A program made the position numbers and the translations under genes. From Unio delphinus (Eukaryota; Mollusca; Bivalvia; Unionida; Unionidae): 64,000 bases of DNA. The number at the start of each line of letters is the position of its first letter. Within the stretch, counting starts at the first letter, position 1. Of this stretch, positions 24,958 to 33,919 are shown piece after piece. Location of the stretch: positions 4,512,001 through 4,576,000 of the forward strand of contig JAQISU010000233.1 of the NCBI GenBank assembly GCA_029339505.1, read 5' to 3'. Below the pieces are notes generated by a model. The model saw nothing but the letters and a program-made list of their open reading frames with translations. It was not told the DNA's origin and made no database searches.

Positions 24958-25953
24958 TTAATCACTGTGATACCCACTTTCCACTAACTCGTCAATGAAA
25001 TCTCGATATGTTTTGATATCCATGATACCGCCGGCAAATAACCGTCTACAGATATCAGCTGCTTCATTAATTATTTCCGGTGAGTTATTTCCAGCTCGGA
25101 AACCTCCTACAAGAACTTCTAATCGTGATATATCATTGATAACACTACCAGGACATGAAATCCTTGGATTTTCCCTCGAAGAGTTTCCAACGCTAGCGTT
25201 TTGCAATCCACTTCCGCTATAACCAGTTGCTTCATCCTGTTTTTCTAAATCGGCTTCTTGTAAATAATTAAGAAAATCATCATCATCAGGTGGTAGTTGT
25301 TGTTTTTTAGGAGAGTAGAGTAGTTTCTTTGCAGGCTGCTGTCGCCGCCTTTGCAATTTTGGTGGTTTTTGTTTTTGTTTTTGTTCTTCAAATCGTTTAT
25401 ACACGTTACCCACCGCATTGATATATCCATTGTATGATGGACTATCTGTCTTAATTTGACTTTTTTCAGTTTTGATCTTATAGAATATATCAGCCCAGTG
25501 AGTTATATTTCTAACATATTTATGATGTTCTGGTTTCAACATTTTTTTTCTGTTTTCATAAGTCGTAACAACAAGCGCAGGAATATCTGCTAGTTTAGTC
25601 TCATCAATTGCTGCTAACCCGGTCTCGGTAAATCTCACGCGTAAATCATCAACTGTTCTTTTTGATTCTATTTGTTCTATTTGTTCTGTTTGTTCAGTTT
25701 TCGCTGCTATTTTTTCGAGTTCACCAATAACAGATTTTCCCGTCTCGGGAACATCTCCCAGTATAGCACGCTCTATCCCCTTCGTTGCTGTGGTTACTGG
25801 TTTAAACAATTCTTCGGATCCCATAGCAAAATCAGTCTGAAGACTCTGTCGTTGTTGTAGTTTATTCCGTACAGAGTCACGAATTGGTACAAATCTCCTG
25901 ATTGCATCCAGTCGTTCACGAGCCAATCGGGTTGTTAATGCTTCATTGACCAT
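24958..25953 (-). CDS. Polinton protein of unknown function, 331 residues (outer)
   Basis: Homologue of 10649-11641, with conserved N- and C-terminal segments (LTTRLARERL; NDISRLEVLVGG, EIINEAADICRRLFAGGIMDI) and a divergent middle rich in Lys, Gln and Pro. The palindrome AACGCTAGCGTT (25189-25200) is in the coding sequence and gives Asn-Ala-Ser-Val, with no counterpart in the inner gene. TTTTCAATT occurs upstream at 25974-25982. Confidence 0.55.
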   Translation of the reverse strand: MVNEALTTRLARERLDAIRRFVPIRDSVRNKLQQRQSLQTDFAMGSEELFKPVTTATKGIERAILGDVPETGKSVIGELEKIAAKTEQTEQIEQIESKRTVDDLRVRFTETGLAAIDETKLADIPALVVTTYENRKKMLKPEHHKYVRNITHWADIFYKIKTEKSQIKTDSPSYNGYINAVGNVYKRFEEQKQKQKPPKLQRRRQQPAKKLLYSPKKQQLPPDDDDFLNYLQEADLEKQDEATGYSGSGLQNASVGNSSRENPRISCPGSVINDISRLEVLVGGFRAGNNSPEIINEAADICRRLFAGGIMDIKTYRDFIDELVESGYHSD

Positions 25954-26024
25954 TATTTGAAATCAGAAACAATTTTTCAATTGCAAAACAATTTTTCAAT
26001 CCGACCTAACACCATCGGATGGTC

Positions 26025-26207
26025 ATGGAAGTGTTATTTCACTGTGAGACAGCTTCGTTCAATGATGGGGAAAGTAGCAAAATTGTATATAAAAATAATA
26101 ATACTGCTAGTTTCCCCACTTTTCCATTTGATCAATCCGAACCAACCATCAATTTTTTATTCACTGATTTCAACAGTTTTGATCAAAAAATGCTAAAAAA
26201 AAATTAA
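26025..26207 (+). CDS. Possible small acidic protein (outer)
   Basis: About 60 residues, Phe/Asn/Ser-rich, in the same place and direction as the 92-residue frame of the inner element but without clear similarity. It may be an unrelated lineage-specific gene or chance. A 26-bp tandem repeat follows (about 26232-26288). Confidence 0.2.
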   Translation: MEVLFHCETASFNDGESSKIVYKNNNTASFPTFPFDQSEPTINFLFTDFNSFDQKMLKKN

Positions 26208-26283
26208 AATCTCTATGAGGGACGGTCACAATCAAATAATGATAAATGGTTGGTCAATCAAATAATGATAAATGGTTGGTCAA

Positions 26284-26640
26284 TCAAAATTGTTCATTTT
26301 CTTGAATTAACGCCCGTAGGTTTCTAACTTTAGAATTAACCTCCTTTTTCAATTCGTATTCGTACCCCAATTCTTTTCGTATTCGTTCTACGATGGTATA
26401 CAACGGAGCGAACACACTTACGTCACTGGAAAATGCGAGAGAGTCCTTAATAGAATTCTGAATTCTTTTGATGAGCGCATACTTCTTTGGTAGCATGTAT
26501 TTATTGTTGTTAACTCCGTATTCTATGTCCTGAAAATCAGACATGATTTGATCAGGATTTAACCCATCTGATAGTTCAATATCCCAACCTTTCAATTTTG
26601 AAATCTCGGATAAAATGCTATTCATGTTTTCAGAATTCAT
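26284..26640 (-). CDS. Small helical protein of unknown function (outer)
   Basis: Homologue of 12104-12460, starting at 26640 (MNSENM) with a second Met five codons on; the frame is open to 26685, where it meets the HNH gene stop. About 118 residues, with conserved ISxLxxW/G, DIEY, LPKKYALIKRIQNSI and KVRNLR. No known domain. Confidence 0.55.
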   Translation of the reverse strand: MNSENMNSILSEISKLKGWDIELSDGLNPDQIMSDFQDIEYGVNNNKYMLPKKYALIKRIQNSIKDSLAFSSDVSVFAPLYTIVERIRKELGYEYELKKEVNSKVRNLRALIQENEQF

Positions 26641-26684
26641 TATTCTATAACAATTATATATTTCTAAATGAAAAATATGACGCA

Positions 26685-27176
26685 TTAGACATAACTAAAT
26701 TGAATTTTTTGTCCCGTCCTTTTTGAAATAGCCGATCGATAAATCCCCTCTGCAACTTTTCGTACTGAGGATATACAAATATCGAAGTGCCTACCGGCTT
26801 CATTCATTGATTGAAATATTTTTTCTTCGTTAGTTATCGTATTCAAAGATTTCACAGATCTCGCTTTTTTCGAGTATTTCCCAGTCCCCCCTCGTTCGGT
26901 ATTCTCACTTTGTGTAACAGCCTGCAGATTTGATAAAGAATTGTTTTTCGGATTAGAATCGATATGATCAATGACAGAATCATCCTCGATCAATCCATGG
27001 AAACACTCGTACACGAAACGATGATTGAGATATTTCTTCTTTCCAGCACCAAACATCAAATACCCCATACCATTATCCCACCCAACTGATTTCTTCAGTC
27101 TGCGGTTTCTTACAACACCATCACTGGATGCTTCATAATTTGTGATCACAGGGTGTTGTCTGAATTCTTGGTTCAT
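26685..27176 (-). CDS. HNH homing-type endonuclease with NUMOD modules (outer)
   Basis: A 163-residue homologue of 13879-14379. NUMOD4-like start (YEASSDGVVRNRRLK), HNH core (VIDHIDSNPKNNSLSNLQ) and NUMOD1-like end (SMNEAGRHFDICISSVRKV) are all present. Keeping the open frame in both lineages argues for a function rather than a transient selfish insertion. Confidence 0.8.
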   Translation of the reverse strand: MNQEFRQHPVITNYEASSDGVVRNRRLKKSVGWDNGMGYLMFGAGKKKYLNHRFVYECFHGLIEDDSVIDHIDSNPKNNSLSNLQAVTQSENTERGGTGKYSKKARSVKSLNTITNEEKIFQSMNEAGRHFDICISSVRKVAEGIYRSAISKRTGQKIQFSYV

Positions 27177-27190
27177 TCGTATACATAATA

Positions 27191-27595
27191 CTATTGTTTG
27201 TCTAATTCATCGTTTGGTTTAATGATAAATCTTTCGATGTAGTCTTGAGGAGTTCTTATGATTTTATCCTTGATACTGACTTTGTCAGCGTCAAGAATAC
27301 TGACGTTGTCAGCGTCAAGAATACTGACTTTGTCAGCGTCAGGGTTAAAATTTCTGATTGATTGTCCATTTTTTATTCTTTTATCATAATATCGCTTCAA
27401 CTCCCTGTATCGCTTACCACCGCAATTCAAACACAACTGAGATTTTCCCCTAACCCCAACTCCACATCGTATGCACGGTAACGGACCAAGGCTTCCACGA
27501 CGAAAGCTTTGCATATGATACCCACAGAACTCATTTCTGCATGATTTGTTACACGGGATTACTGATCCAATCATAAGCCATTTGCAGTGATTCAT
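27191..27595 (-). CDS. Zinc-finger protein divergent from the polymerase (outer)
   Basis: About 134 residues from MNHCKW at 27595. The two Cys/His clusters match the inner copy. Between the basic helix and the C-terminus it has an extra Asp/Val/Ser/Ile-rich block from three 24-bp repeats, each containing the palindrome CTGACNNNGTCAG (27276-27288, 27300-27312, 27324-27336). The inner gene has one related TGACGGAGTCA here. The start codon is about 40 bases from the polymerase start on the other strand. Confidence 0.65.
   Translation of the reverse strand: MNHCKWLMIGSVIPCNKSCRNEFCGYHMQSFRRGSLGPLPCIRCGVGVRGKSQLCLNCGGKRYRELKRYYDKRIKNGQSIRNFNPDADKVSILDADNVSILDADKVSIKDKIIRTPQDYIERFIIKPNDELDKQ
27276..27336. 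repeat. Triplicated palindrome CTGACNNNGTCAG (outer zinc-finger gene)
   Basis: Three hairpins with five-base arms and TTT, GTT and TTT loops at exact 24-base spacing, all in coding sequence and in frame. Confidence 0.85.
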
Positions 27596-27639
27596 TATAT
27601 AAAAATCTTTCATTTAAATGCTTGTTTTAATTATAGCAT

Positions 27640-28050
27640 GAAGGAATTAGGGAGAACGCCTTCGAAAAATGCTGATAAGGAGTTTAAGAGATTATTAAAA
27701 ATCAATCCTAGATTTAATCTCGATAGACCAAAAAAAACCAAAAAACGTCCAAGAGACGGAAACATGAAAGAGTTTAAGAGATTATTAAAAATCAATCCTA
27801 AATTTAATCTCGATAAACCAAAAAGACGTAACAAACGTCCAAGAGACGGAAACATGAAAGAGTTTAAGAGATTATTGAAAATCAATCCTAAATTTAATCT
27901 CGATAAACCAAAAAGACGTAACAAAATCAATCCTAGATTTAATCTCGATAAACCAAAAAAACGTCCAATAGACGGAAACATGAAAGAGTTTAAGAGATTA
28001 TTGAAAATCAATCCTAGATTTAATCTCGATAAACCAAAAAAAACGTCCAA
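27640..28050 (+). repeat. Tandem repeats at the polymerase start (outer)
   Basis: Copies of a unit encoding FKRLLKINPRFNLDKP plus a variable basic linker (RPRDGNMK) occur about five times. The core matches the 20-residue unit of the inner gene, but linker and unit length differ, so the array was rebuilt separately in each lineage. Confidence 0.85.
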
Positions 28051-30229
28051 GAGAGATTACCCCTGGAAAGATGCTCAATTCAATCTCGATATAGCTTCTA
28101 ATACACCAAAGAATACAATTCTTGATAAAGCCATGATTAGTAAAATCAGAGACTGTTTTAATGAATTCAAGCGTGATGGAGCATCTTATTGTTGGTCAAC
28201 ATTTCGAATTGATGGTGTTGTTGATGCTACCATGACTGATGAAAAAGCAGCAGTGATAATTTCACGTGTTGGGGAAAAACGGCATTTTTTCCGAATCAAA
28301 TTCATTATCGAAGTCGATGGCAAATGGATTATTAAGGATAAATTTGAACCAATCCTCAAGAATAAAAAAGCTGTCATTGTGAGTAGAGATTCCAAACCAG
28401 GGATTCTAACCGGCATTGATAAACCATACTACGAAAGATCTTATCCCGTAACAGCAATGGTTTATGGGATATATCCGTTAAATGATAAACCCGATATCGC
28501 AAAACTAGCTCCTATGAAATATTCGTCAGGGCTTAATTGTGTAGCAGAACGAATAATAGAACACTTCACAAATGCATCCCGAGGAAATAAACTAACTGAT
28601 CTGCGACGTAGGAAAATAACCGAGTGGGAACTGACAGTGAAACAGCATGGTGCAAAGATTTCTGATATAGCTAAATTAGAAACATCATTACGATTCCCAA
28701 TAACCGTTATGACGATAACCGGAGAGGTTTTATACGAACCGAAATATAACAAAAATGGAGCACCAATACAGATTATTGATCATAACAAACACGCGTGGAC
28801 ACCTGCGGTAACAATATTTCCACGAGAACGAACCGTGAAATATATCCCTAAGGAGTTCGTCGGGGATGTTTTCTATGAAGAGAAATTATTTGATGCTATT
28901 CATGCGTTGTGTAAGGATGATCCTGTGTCAGTGTGGTTACTTAGAAGTGATGAAGAATTCGATCAATTTGTAAAACCAAATGGTGAATTATATCGCGTTG
29001 AAGAATTAGATAACAGAATGAGAAAAATCGCTAGTGATTTTTCACCGGAGAATTCCCATGAAAAACTACTCACGGATAGTTTTACTATTCCATCAGTGGT
29101 AGCTCACTTCGCAAGAGAAAAAAACTCATGGCGTCCAACACGAAGTGATTTTCTCGAGGATGTTAAATTGAGTTGCGTCGAATTTGGTCATGGAGGACTG
29201 TGGAATACGAAATACTCACGTGATGGTATGATTTCAATTGATATAGCCGCGTGTCATCCCGGAAGTTTTCTCGGGTATGGGGAATGCGCTGAGTACTTCA
29301 AACGATTTGGACACCCCACGCATGAAATGACTCGTGTTGCGATTAATGGACCATTGCCTGATTTTGACTTAACCGGATTCGCTCGTGTGATATCATTTGA
29401 ATTAGCTACAGGGTTACATCCGTGTAGTTATGTTTGGCTCGGTAGACACCTATCTGAAAAGGCCTGGATGCCAATAGTGCTATTGAGATATATGATTGAT
29501 TGTGGTATGCTAATATCGTTGATTGTTTCCGAGGCTTTTATATGCTATCGAGCTCAGAAAGAAGTTTGGCTACCACAACCCAATCTAGATAGAATAATCA
29601 ACGAACTACGAAAACAGTTTCCAGATTTCAGTGAAGAAGAAATCATAAATTGGTCTAAGAAGTTATTTGAAATTAAAAAAGAACAAGCAAAAGATCTCGG
29701 AAGAAGAATAATCGGTAAATTTACCCAGGGTGGACGATACGATAACGCAAAATATTCTTCGCGGTTGATCATAGATGTCGCTGAATACGATTTTATTGTA
29801 GCGGATTTAATGAAACAGGGAAAACTGATGGATATAATTCCCAGTACACACACTTAAGAAGTTCAATGTTAGCCTATGCTTCTATTAATCTATTTTCGAT
29901 GATAAATAGATTTCCTAATACCGCGGTTAGAGTGGCCACTGATTCGATGTATATACACAATAAGTACAAATCAGCTGTAGCGGCATTCACAGATCCCGAA
30001 GAAAATTGGGGGCGTTGGCGATTTAAAAAGGAGATGCTACATGAGTATTGTGAATCCGCAGACGTTGCCATGGATGATAAATATATTTGTTGTAACCGTA
30101 CTGAAATTCAATCAGAATTTTCTAATGCACCACCGGTATCTGATCCAGTATGTAGATACAAGACAGTTTATTTAAACGGTTGTGGTGGGTCAGGAAAGAC
30201 AACTCGTGCAATTGAATTATTTCGTCGTG

Positions 30230-30245
30230 GAAACGCTAGCGTTTC
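30230..30245. repeat. Palindrome GAAACGCTAGCGTTTC in the outer helicase region
   Basis: A perfect 16-base palindrome encoding Asn-Ala-Ser-Val-Ser. The inner gene has another palindrome, with shorter arms and a CTTG loop, at the same place. Confidence 0.85.
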
Positions 30246-30666
30246 TAACATGATTGTGCTAACACCGACTCACAGACTCGCCAGAGAGATGATACAACGA
30301 GGGGTAAATGCTTGCACTTATCACAGCTTCTTTCGATGGAAGGGTGACAAATGGACTCCTGATCGAATGGGTGATAAATTCATTCCTGAAATCATAATCT
30401 GGGATGAAATATGCACAGTGTCATTAGATGTATTAAAAACATTTCTTGAGTGGTTGTTAACCAAAAACACAAAAGTCGTCATGTGCGGTGATCACGGCCA
30501 ACCACCACCATTTGTCGGTGCATCTCCACATGAATGGCTAAAGGGTTTTGTAGACTACTATGAAGAAATCACCACTGATTATAGATCACTTGATGAACGA
30601 TTACGCGAGTTCAAAGCGCTAATTAGATTACAACCGGATAGAATCCAATGCGAAATAGCGCGTGAA

Positions 30667-30802
30667 GTGATTTCAGAAACCCCAATGAATGATTTCTGGG
30701 AAGCGTGGAGACCAAACGATTTGATCATTGCAAGGTGATTTCAGAAACCCCAATGAATGATTTCTGGGAAGCGTGGAGACCAAACGATTTGATCATTGCA
30801 AG
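30667..30802 (+). repeat. 68-bp tandem duplication in the outer polymerase gene
   Basis: Two adjacent copies (30667-30734 and 30735-30802) appear identical. The unit is not a multiple of three and shifts the frame. The identity suggests a recent event. Confidence 0.92.
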
Positions 30803-31486
30803 TAGAAAAATAGTCAGGGATACACTTCAGATGAAGTTATTTGAATTGCATAAAGAAAAATTTGCAACGCTTCCAGTACCCCTTTGTTATAGGCCATCGG
30901 ATACACGAAAACAGAATATTGAAGTTGATATTCCAGGACAGAATGAAAAACAAATTCTGGTATTAAATGATATTGTGCTGGTTGATATCAATGTCGTTGA
31001 AGATGCATTGCGTGCTAATAAATCCCCGTGGACGCTAGGATACGCAGCAACAATACACTCTTCACAGGGATTGACTATATCGGATACAATTGTTTGGATG
31101 GTGGATAATCACATCGAATGGTCAAATTTAGTCTATCTCGCAGTATCCAGAGTACGAAACATAAATCAACTTCGAAGAGTTGTTTTCGATGATAATGACA
31201 CAACAATAAGTGATATTGATGTTAAAATTATTGATAAAAAACTCTCCGGTTACAAACAACAGGACAAAAAAAAAAAAACAACGAGAATTTGATATTGATG
31301 CTAAATTAATAATCACTTTGAAGAAACAACAGAATAATCACTGCGCGAGTTGCAATTGTATAATGCGTTGGCAGTATTCGGATAAGGATCCTCGCCAATT
31401 CACCGTAGACAGAAAAAATAACAATCTCGGTCATGTCAGAAATAATGTGATGTTGACTTGTCTTGAGTGCAATAGACGCAACGGTG

Positions 31487-32467
31487 CTAGTTAAGACCAT
31501 GCGGTGGCAATTGAGTATCCTCGGGAATCACTTGTAGTTGTTGTCGAGTAAAACCCCGCTGAGGGGCAGTTGAATCCAGTTTATAGACTGGAGGTCTACC
31601 AGTTGATCGTGTTATACTAGATATCTTATGCGTAGTGACGCTCCAAATAGGATCAGTAGCCCTTTTTCTACCCCCTTCAAGCTCTCCTGGTTCGTATAAG
31701 TACCTCACAATGACATTACTACCAAGAATTGGTTGGGAAACGCTAGCGTTTCTAGGGAAATCTTTTTGTGGTTGTACGGGTATTGACTTCTTTTTAATCG
31801 CGTTGATAGGTTTCATGTTGATTGTTCTAGTAATCTCGTTATTCAGTGCAGTAATCACAGATGGTAATCTTTTAACCCATTCACTGGATCGCTTTTCTTG
31901 AATGAATTCTTTTGCGTATTGATATCCAAATAACCGCTCAGCAATCGTCCGATTAAATCGTTCTACAATGGCCTGATCGCGATGTAGCGCAGTATGCCCT
32001 CGTCGTATGGTGACATTATGATGTTTCATTGTAGATAACACTGCACCCTGAAATTCCTTGCCAGGATCAACCTGCAATAGATTTGGCCAACGCAGAGGAC
32101 CTCGTCGATAAATCCTTTCAAATGCAGAAGCGACTTCAGTGGCTGATTTTGTTTTTAACGGTTCTGCTTCTTTGTATCGACTTGCAATATCAACTACGGT
32201 TAGCGCGCATTTGTAACCACGATCATGTGGCAGAAATAATATATCAGCCTGATGAACTTCATTAGGAGCGGTCACATCAAAATGCGAGAATCGAATTTGT
32301 TTAGGCGGTGGTAGATAAATTTGCCATAGTGCCTGTTTGGATAACCAATTAGCCGCAGTGGTTTTTTTCACTTTTGCAGCTCTAGCGAGTTTATTGATTG
32401 CAGCGTTACCCCTCCAGTATCCCCTCGGAGAATAATAAATTGATTCCATATTATTAATTACCATCAC
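31487..32467 (-). CDS. Polinton rve-family integrase (outer)
   Basis: A 326-residue open homologue of 18684-19664, over 95 percent alike by eye. The acidic triad is in place (QADILFL, QVDPGKEF, IVERFNRT). It carries the same GAAACGCTAGCGTTTC palindrome (31737-31752), so that unit was present before the two lineages split or was exchanged between them. An intact integrase beside a broken polymerase suggests the polymerase lesions are recent. Confidence 0.92.
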   Translation of the reverse strand: MMVINNMESIYYSPRGYWRGNAAINKLARAAKVKKTTAANWLSKQALWQIYLPPPKQIRFSHFDVTAPNEVHQADILFLPHDRGYKCALTVVDIASRYKEAEPLKTKSATEVASAFERIYRRGPLRWPNLLQVDPGKEFQGAVLSTMKHHNVTIRRGHTALHRDQAIVERFNRTIAERLFGYQYAKEFIQEKRSSEWVKRLPSVITALNNEITRTINMKPINAIKKKSIPVQPQKDFPRNASVSQPILGSNVIVRYLYEPGELEGGRKRATDPIWSVTTHKISSITRSTGRPPVYKLDSTAPQRGFTRQQLQVIPEDTQLPPHGLN

Positions 32468-32789
32468 CTAACATCAATTTACTTTTCATAGCCGATTTTA
32501 TCAAAAATGAAGACAATTTTTCTTTGAAGGATTTATCAGGAATAGCATTTAACGCATGAATTAATTTCACATCTGCTAGATGCCTGTGTTGCAGATTGCT
32601 GCTTTTATAAGCAACATCATGAAGGTGACAGGCCTTATCAATGGCGTTTATTGGTTCTTCACCGGGGTTGGGTTGATTTTGATTATTGAGTCTGATATCA
32701 AGTCTGGTTCCCGGTCCACAGTAGCTATATCCTGGGAGGTGCTTTTCTCCGGGGTACTTTGCCCATGGGGTTCCAGGGAGCTTTGCCAA
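32454..32789 (-). CDS. Phospholipase A2-like protein (outer)
   Basis: A 111-residue homologue of 19651-19986 with YCGPGT and CHLHDVAY intact. It overlaps the integrase start by 14 bases and lies under the 3' part of the zinc-ribbon frame. Confidence 0.75.
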   Translation of the reverse strand: MAKLPGTPWAKYPGEKHLPGYSYCGPGTRLDIRLNNQNQPNPGEEPINAIDKACHLHDVAYKSSNLQHRHLADVKLIHALNAIPDKSFKEKLSSFLIKSAMKSKLMLGDGN

Positions 32790-32971
32790 TTTGGCTGCGA
32801 TATCACCTCCTCGTTTTTTTTAAAATCAGATCTCATAGACACAAATCTAAATTTCTTTGTACCACATTGCACGCATTTACCAGAAAGCGCTGATCGGTTA
32901 TTTTTTGTTGTAATCGTCGTCACATCATCTGTGCCAGTACGCGTTTTACACTTCACACAATATAGATCCAT
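32648..32971 (-). CDS. Zinc-ribbon protein (outer)
   Basis: The first 50 residues are a DUF5679-type zinc ribbon: CVKC, a TTKNNRSALSGK linker, then CVQCGTKKF. The frame stays open to 107 residues by running into the PLA2 gene in another frame; the last half has low complexity and may not be meaningful. The inner copy ends early because of a one-base deletion. It is divergent from the ATPase gene, whose start is 5 bases away. Confidence 0.6.
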   Translation of the reverse strand: MDLYCVKCKTRTGTDDVTTITTKNNRSALSGKCVQCGTKKFRFVSMRSDFKKNEEVISQPNWQSSLEPHGQSTPEKSTSQDIATVDREPDLISDSIIKINPTPVKNQ

Positions 32972-32976
32972 AATTT

Positions 32977-33648
32977 ATGTATAGAAATATGGATATAATT
33001 GATTTTTCAGCGACTAAAACAAGAGAACCAATTAAGCATCATGCAGCGCTACCAAACTCTATCCGGATGATTATAATCGGGCCATCTGGATCCGGTAAAA
33101 CGCAATTGTTGCTCAATTTAATAATGAGATGGATGAAGTGGGATAAGTTGTATTTAATTGCCCCTAGCGTAGATGATCAACGATGTTATGAAGTGCTAAA
33201 AGATTTTAACGAGAATGCATCAGAAATTAAGGGTGAGAACGCCATTGATTTTATAACCGATATCGATGAAGCACCGAGCATTGATGATATTGATGGAGAT
33301 ATTAACAATTTAGTCGTATACGACGATATAATGTTGGATAAACAAAAGAATCCTGCTAGAATATTTTCCCGTGGGCGTCACAAAAACACTGACGTGATAT
33401 ATGTCACTCAACGCTACACTCAGGTTCCAAAAGTGATCAGAGATAACTGCAATTTATTGTCTGTATTCAACGGAGTTGATACTCATACGCTACGAAATAT
33501 TTGGCAGACATGGTGTTCTGATATGGACTTCAATCAATTTAGAGATTTCTTTAGTCATGCTCAGTCGACTCCGCACGGATTCGCAACAATAAATTTACAT
33601 GATCCTCGGACACGATATCGTATCGGACTGGATCAAATATTCGGTTAA
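32977..33648 (+). CDS. FtsK/HerA-type genome packaging ATPase (outer)
   Basis: A 223-residue open homologue of 20193-20864, with Walker A GPSGSGKT, Walker B LVVYDD and VIYVTQRY. The last codons form the inner edge of the right TIR, and a copy of them ends the left TIR at about 1465-1485. Confidence 0.92.
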   Translation: MYRNMDIIDFSATKTREPIKHHAALPNSIRMIIIGPSGSGKTQLLLNLIMRWMKWDKLYLIAPSVDDQRCYEVLKDFNENASEIKGENAIDFITDIDEAPSIDDIDGDINNLVVYDDIMLDKQKNPARIFSRGRHKNTDVIYVTQRYTQVPKVIRDNCNLLSVFNGVDTHTLRNIWQTWCSDMDFNQFRDFFSHAQSTPHGFATINLHDPRTRYRIGLDQIFG

Positions 33649-33919
33649 AATCATTTATTATTTTTTGTTAACCCAGTGATGAAATCACTAAGCAGCAGAG
33701 AGGGTGGATGACAACAAGTTGCGACCAAAATTAATTAAAAAATCGTTTTCATTTTTTTAGTTAAAATGATTTCGTAGGGAGATTTCAATCAATTTTTTGT
33801 CTGAAAACGTTGTAGGGTTCACCTTTTTTTTGGTTAAAATAAGATTATAAGACGGCTCGTTTTAGGATTTCAATCAAATTTTGTCTAAAAACGTTGTAGG
33901 ATTCACCCTCTCTGCTGCT
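33626..33919 (-). repeat. Right TIR of outer Polinton
   Basis: This is the reverse complement of 1192-1485 with no difference seen by eye. It begins inside the last codons of the ATPase gene (stop at 33648), so part of the TIR is coding at this end only. CGTTG follows at 33920-33924. Confidence 0.92.

Larger units (their letters stand above)
27638..31494 (+). pseudogene. Broken polymerase B, helicase and HNH gene (outer)
   Basis: Homologue of 14762-18691 with the same domain order. It starts with N-terminal repeats (about 28-35 residues each, FKRLLKINPxFNLDKP). Three lesions break the frame: a deletion of about 64 bases after 29826, between polymerase motifs A and C; a 68-base tandem duplication (30667-30734 and 30735-30802) in the helicase; and an A-run 4 bases longer than in the inner gene (about 31265) just before the HNH domain. 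Motif C (ATDSMYI), Walker A (GCGGSGKT) and the HNH cysteines remain. No full protein can be made, so this element would need a polymerase from elsewhere. The pieces are 27638-29857, 29866-30738, 30705-31292 and 31210-31494. Confidence 0.9.
1192..33919. mobile_element. Outer Polinton/Maverick element, interrupted by a second one
   Basis: The sequence starts AGCAGCAGAGAGGGTG and ends with its reverse complement. The terminal inverted repeats are 294 bp (1192-1485 and 33626-33919) and look identical by eye. CGTTG flanks both ends (1187-1191 and 33920-33924); Polintons normally make 6-bp duplications, and the sixth base differs here. The content is diagnostic: protein-primed type B polymerase, rve integrase, adenain-type protease, packaging ATPase and capsid protein. 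Without the inner insertion the element is about 15.5 kb. It is damaged: its fibre-like gene is split by the inner element and its polymerase carries three frame-breaking lesions, so it is probably non-autonomous although most other genes are open. Confidence 0.95.

Noticed and set aside
27276..27336. CRISPR-like array
   Set aside because: Three 24-bp units in coding sequence of an animal transposon; no variable spacers and wrong biological setting.
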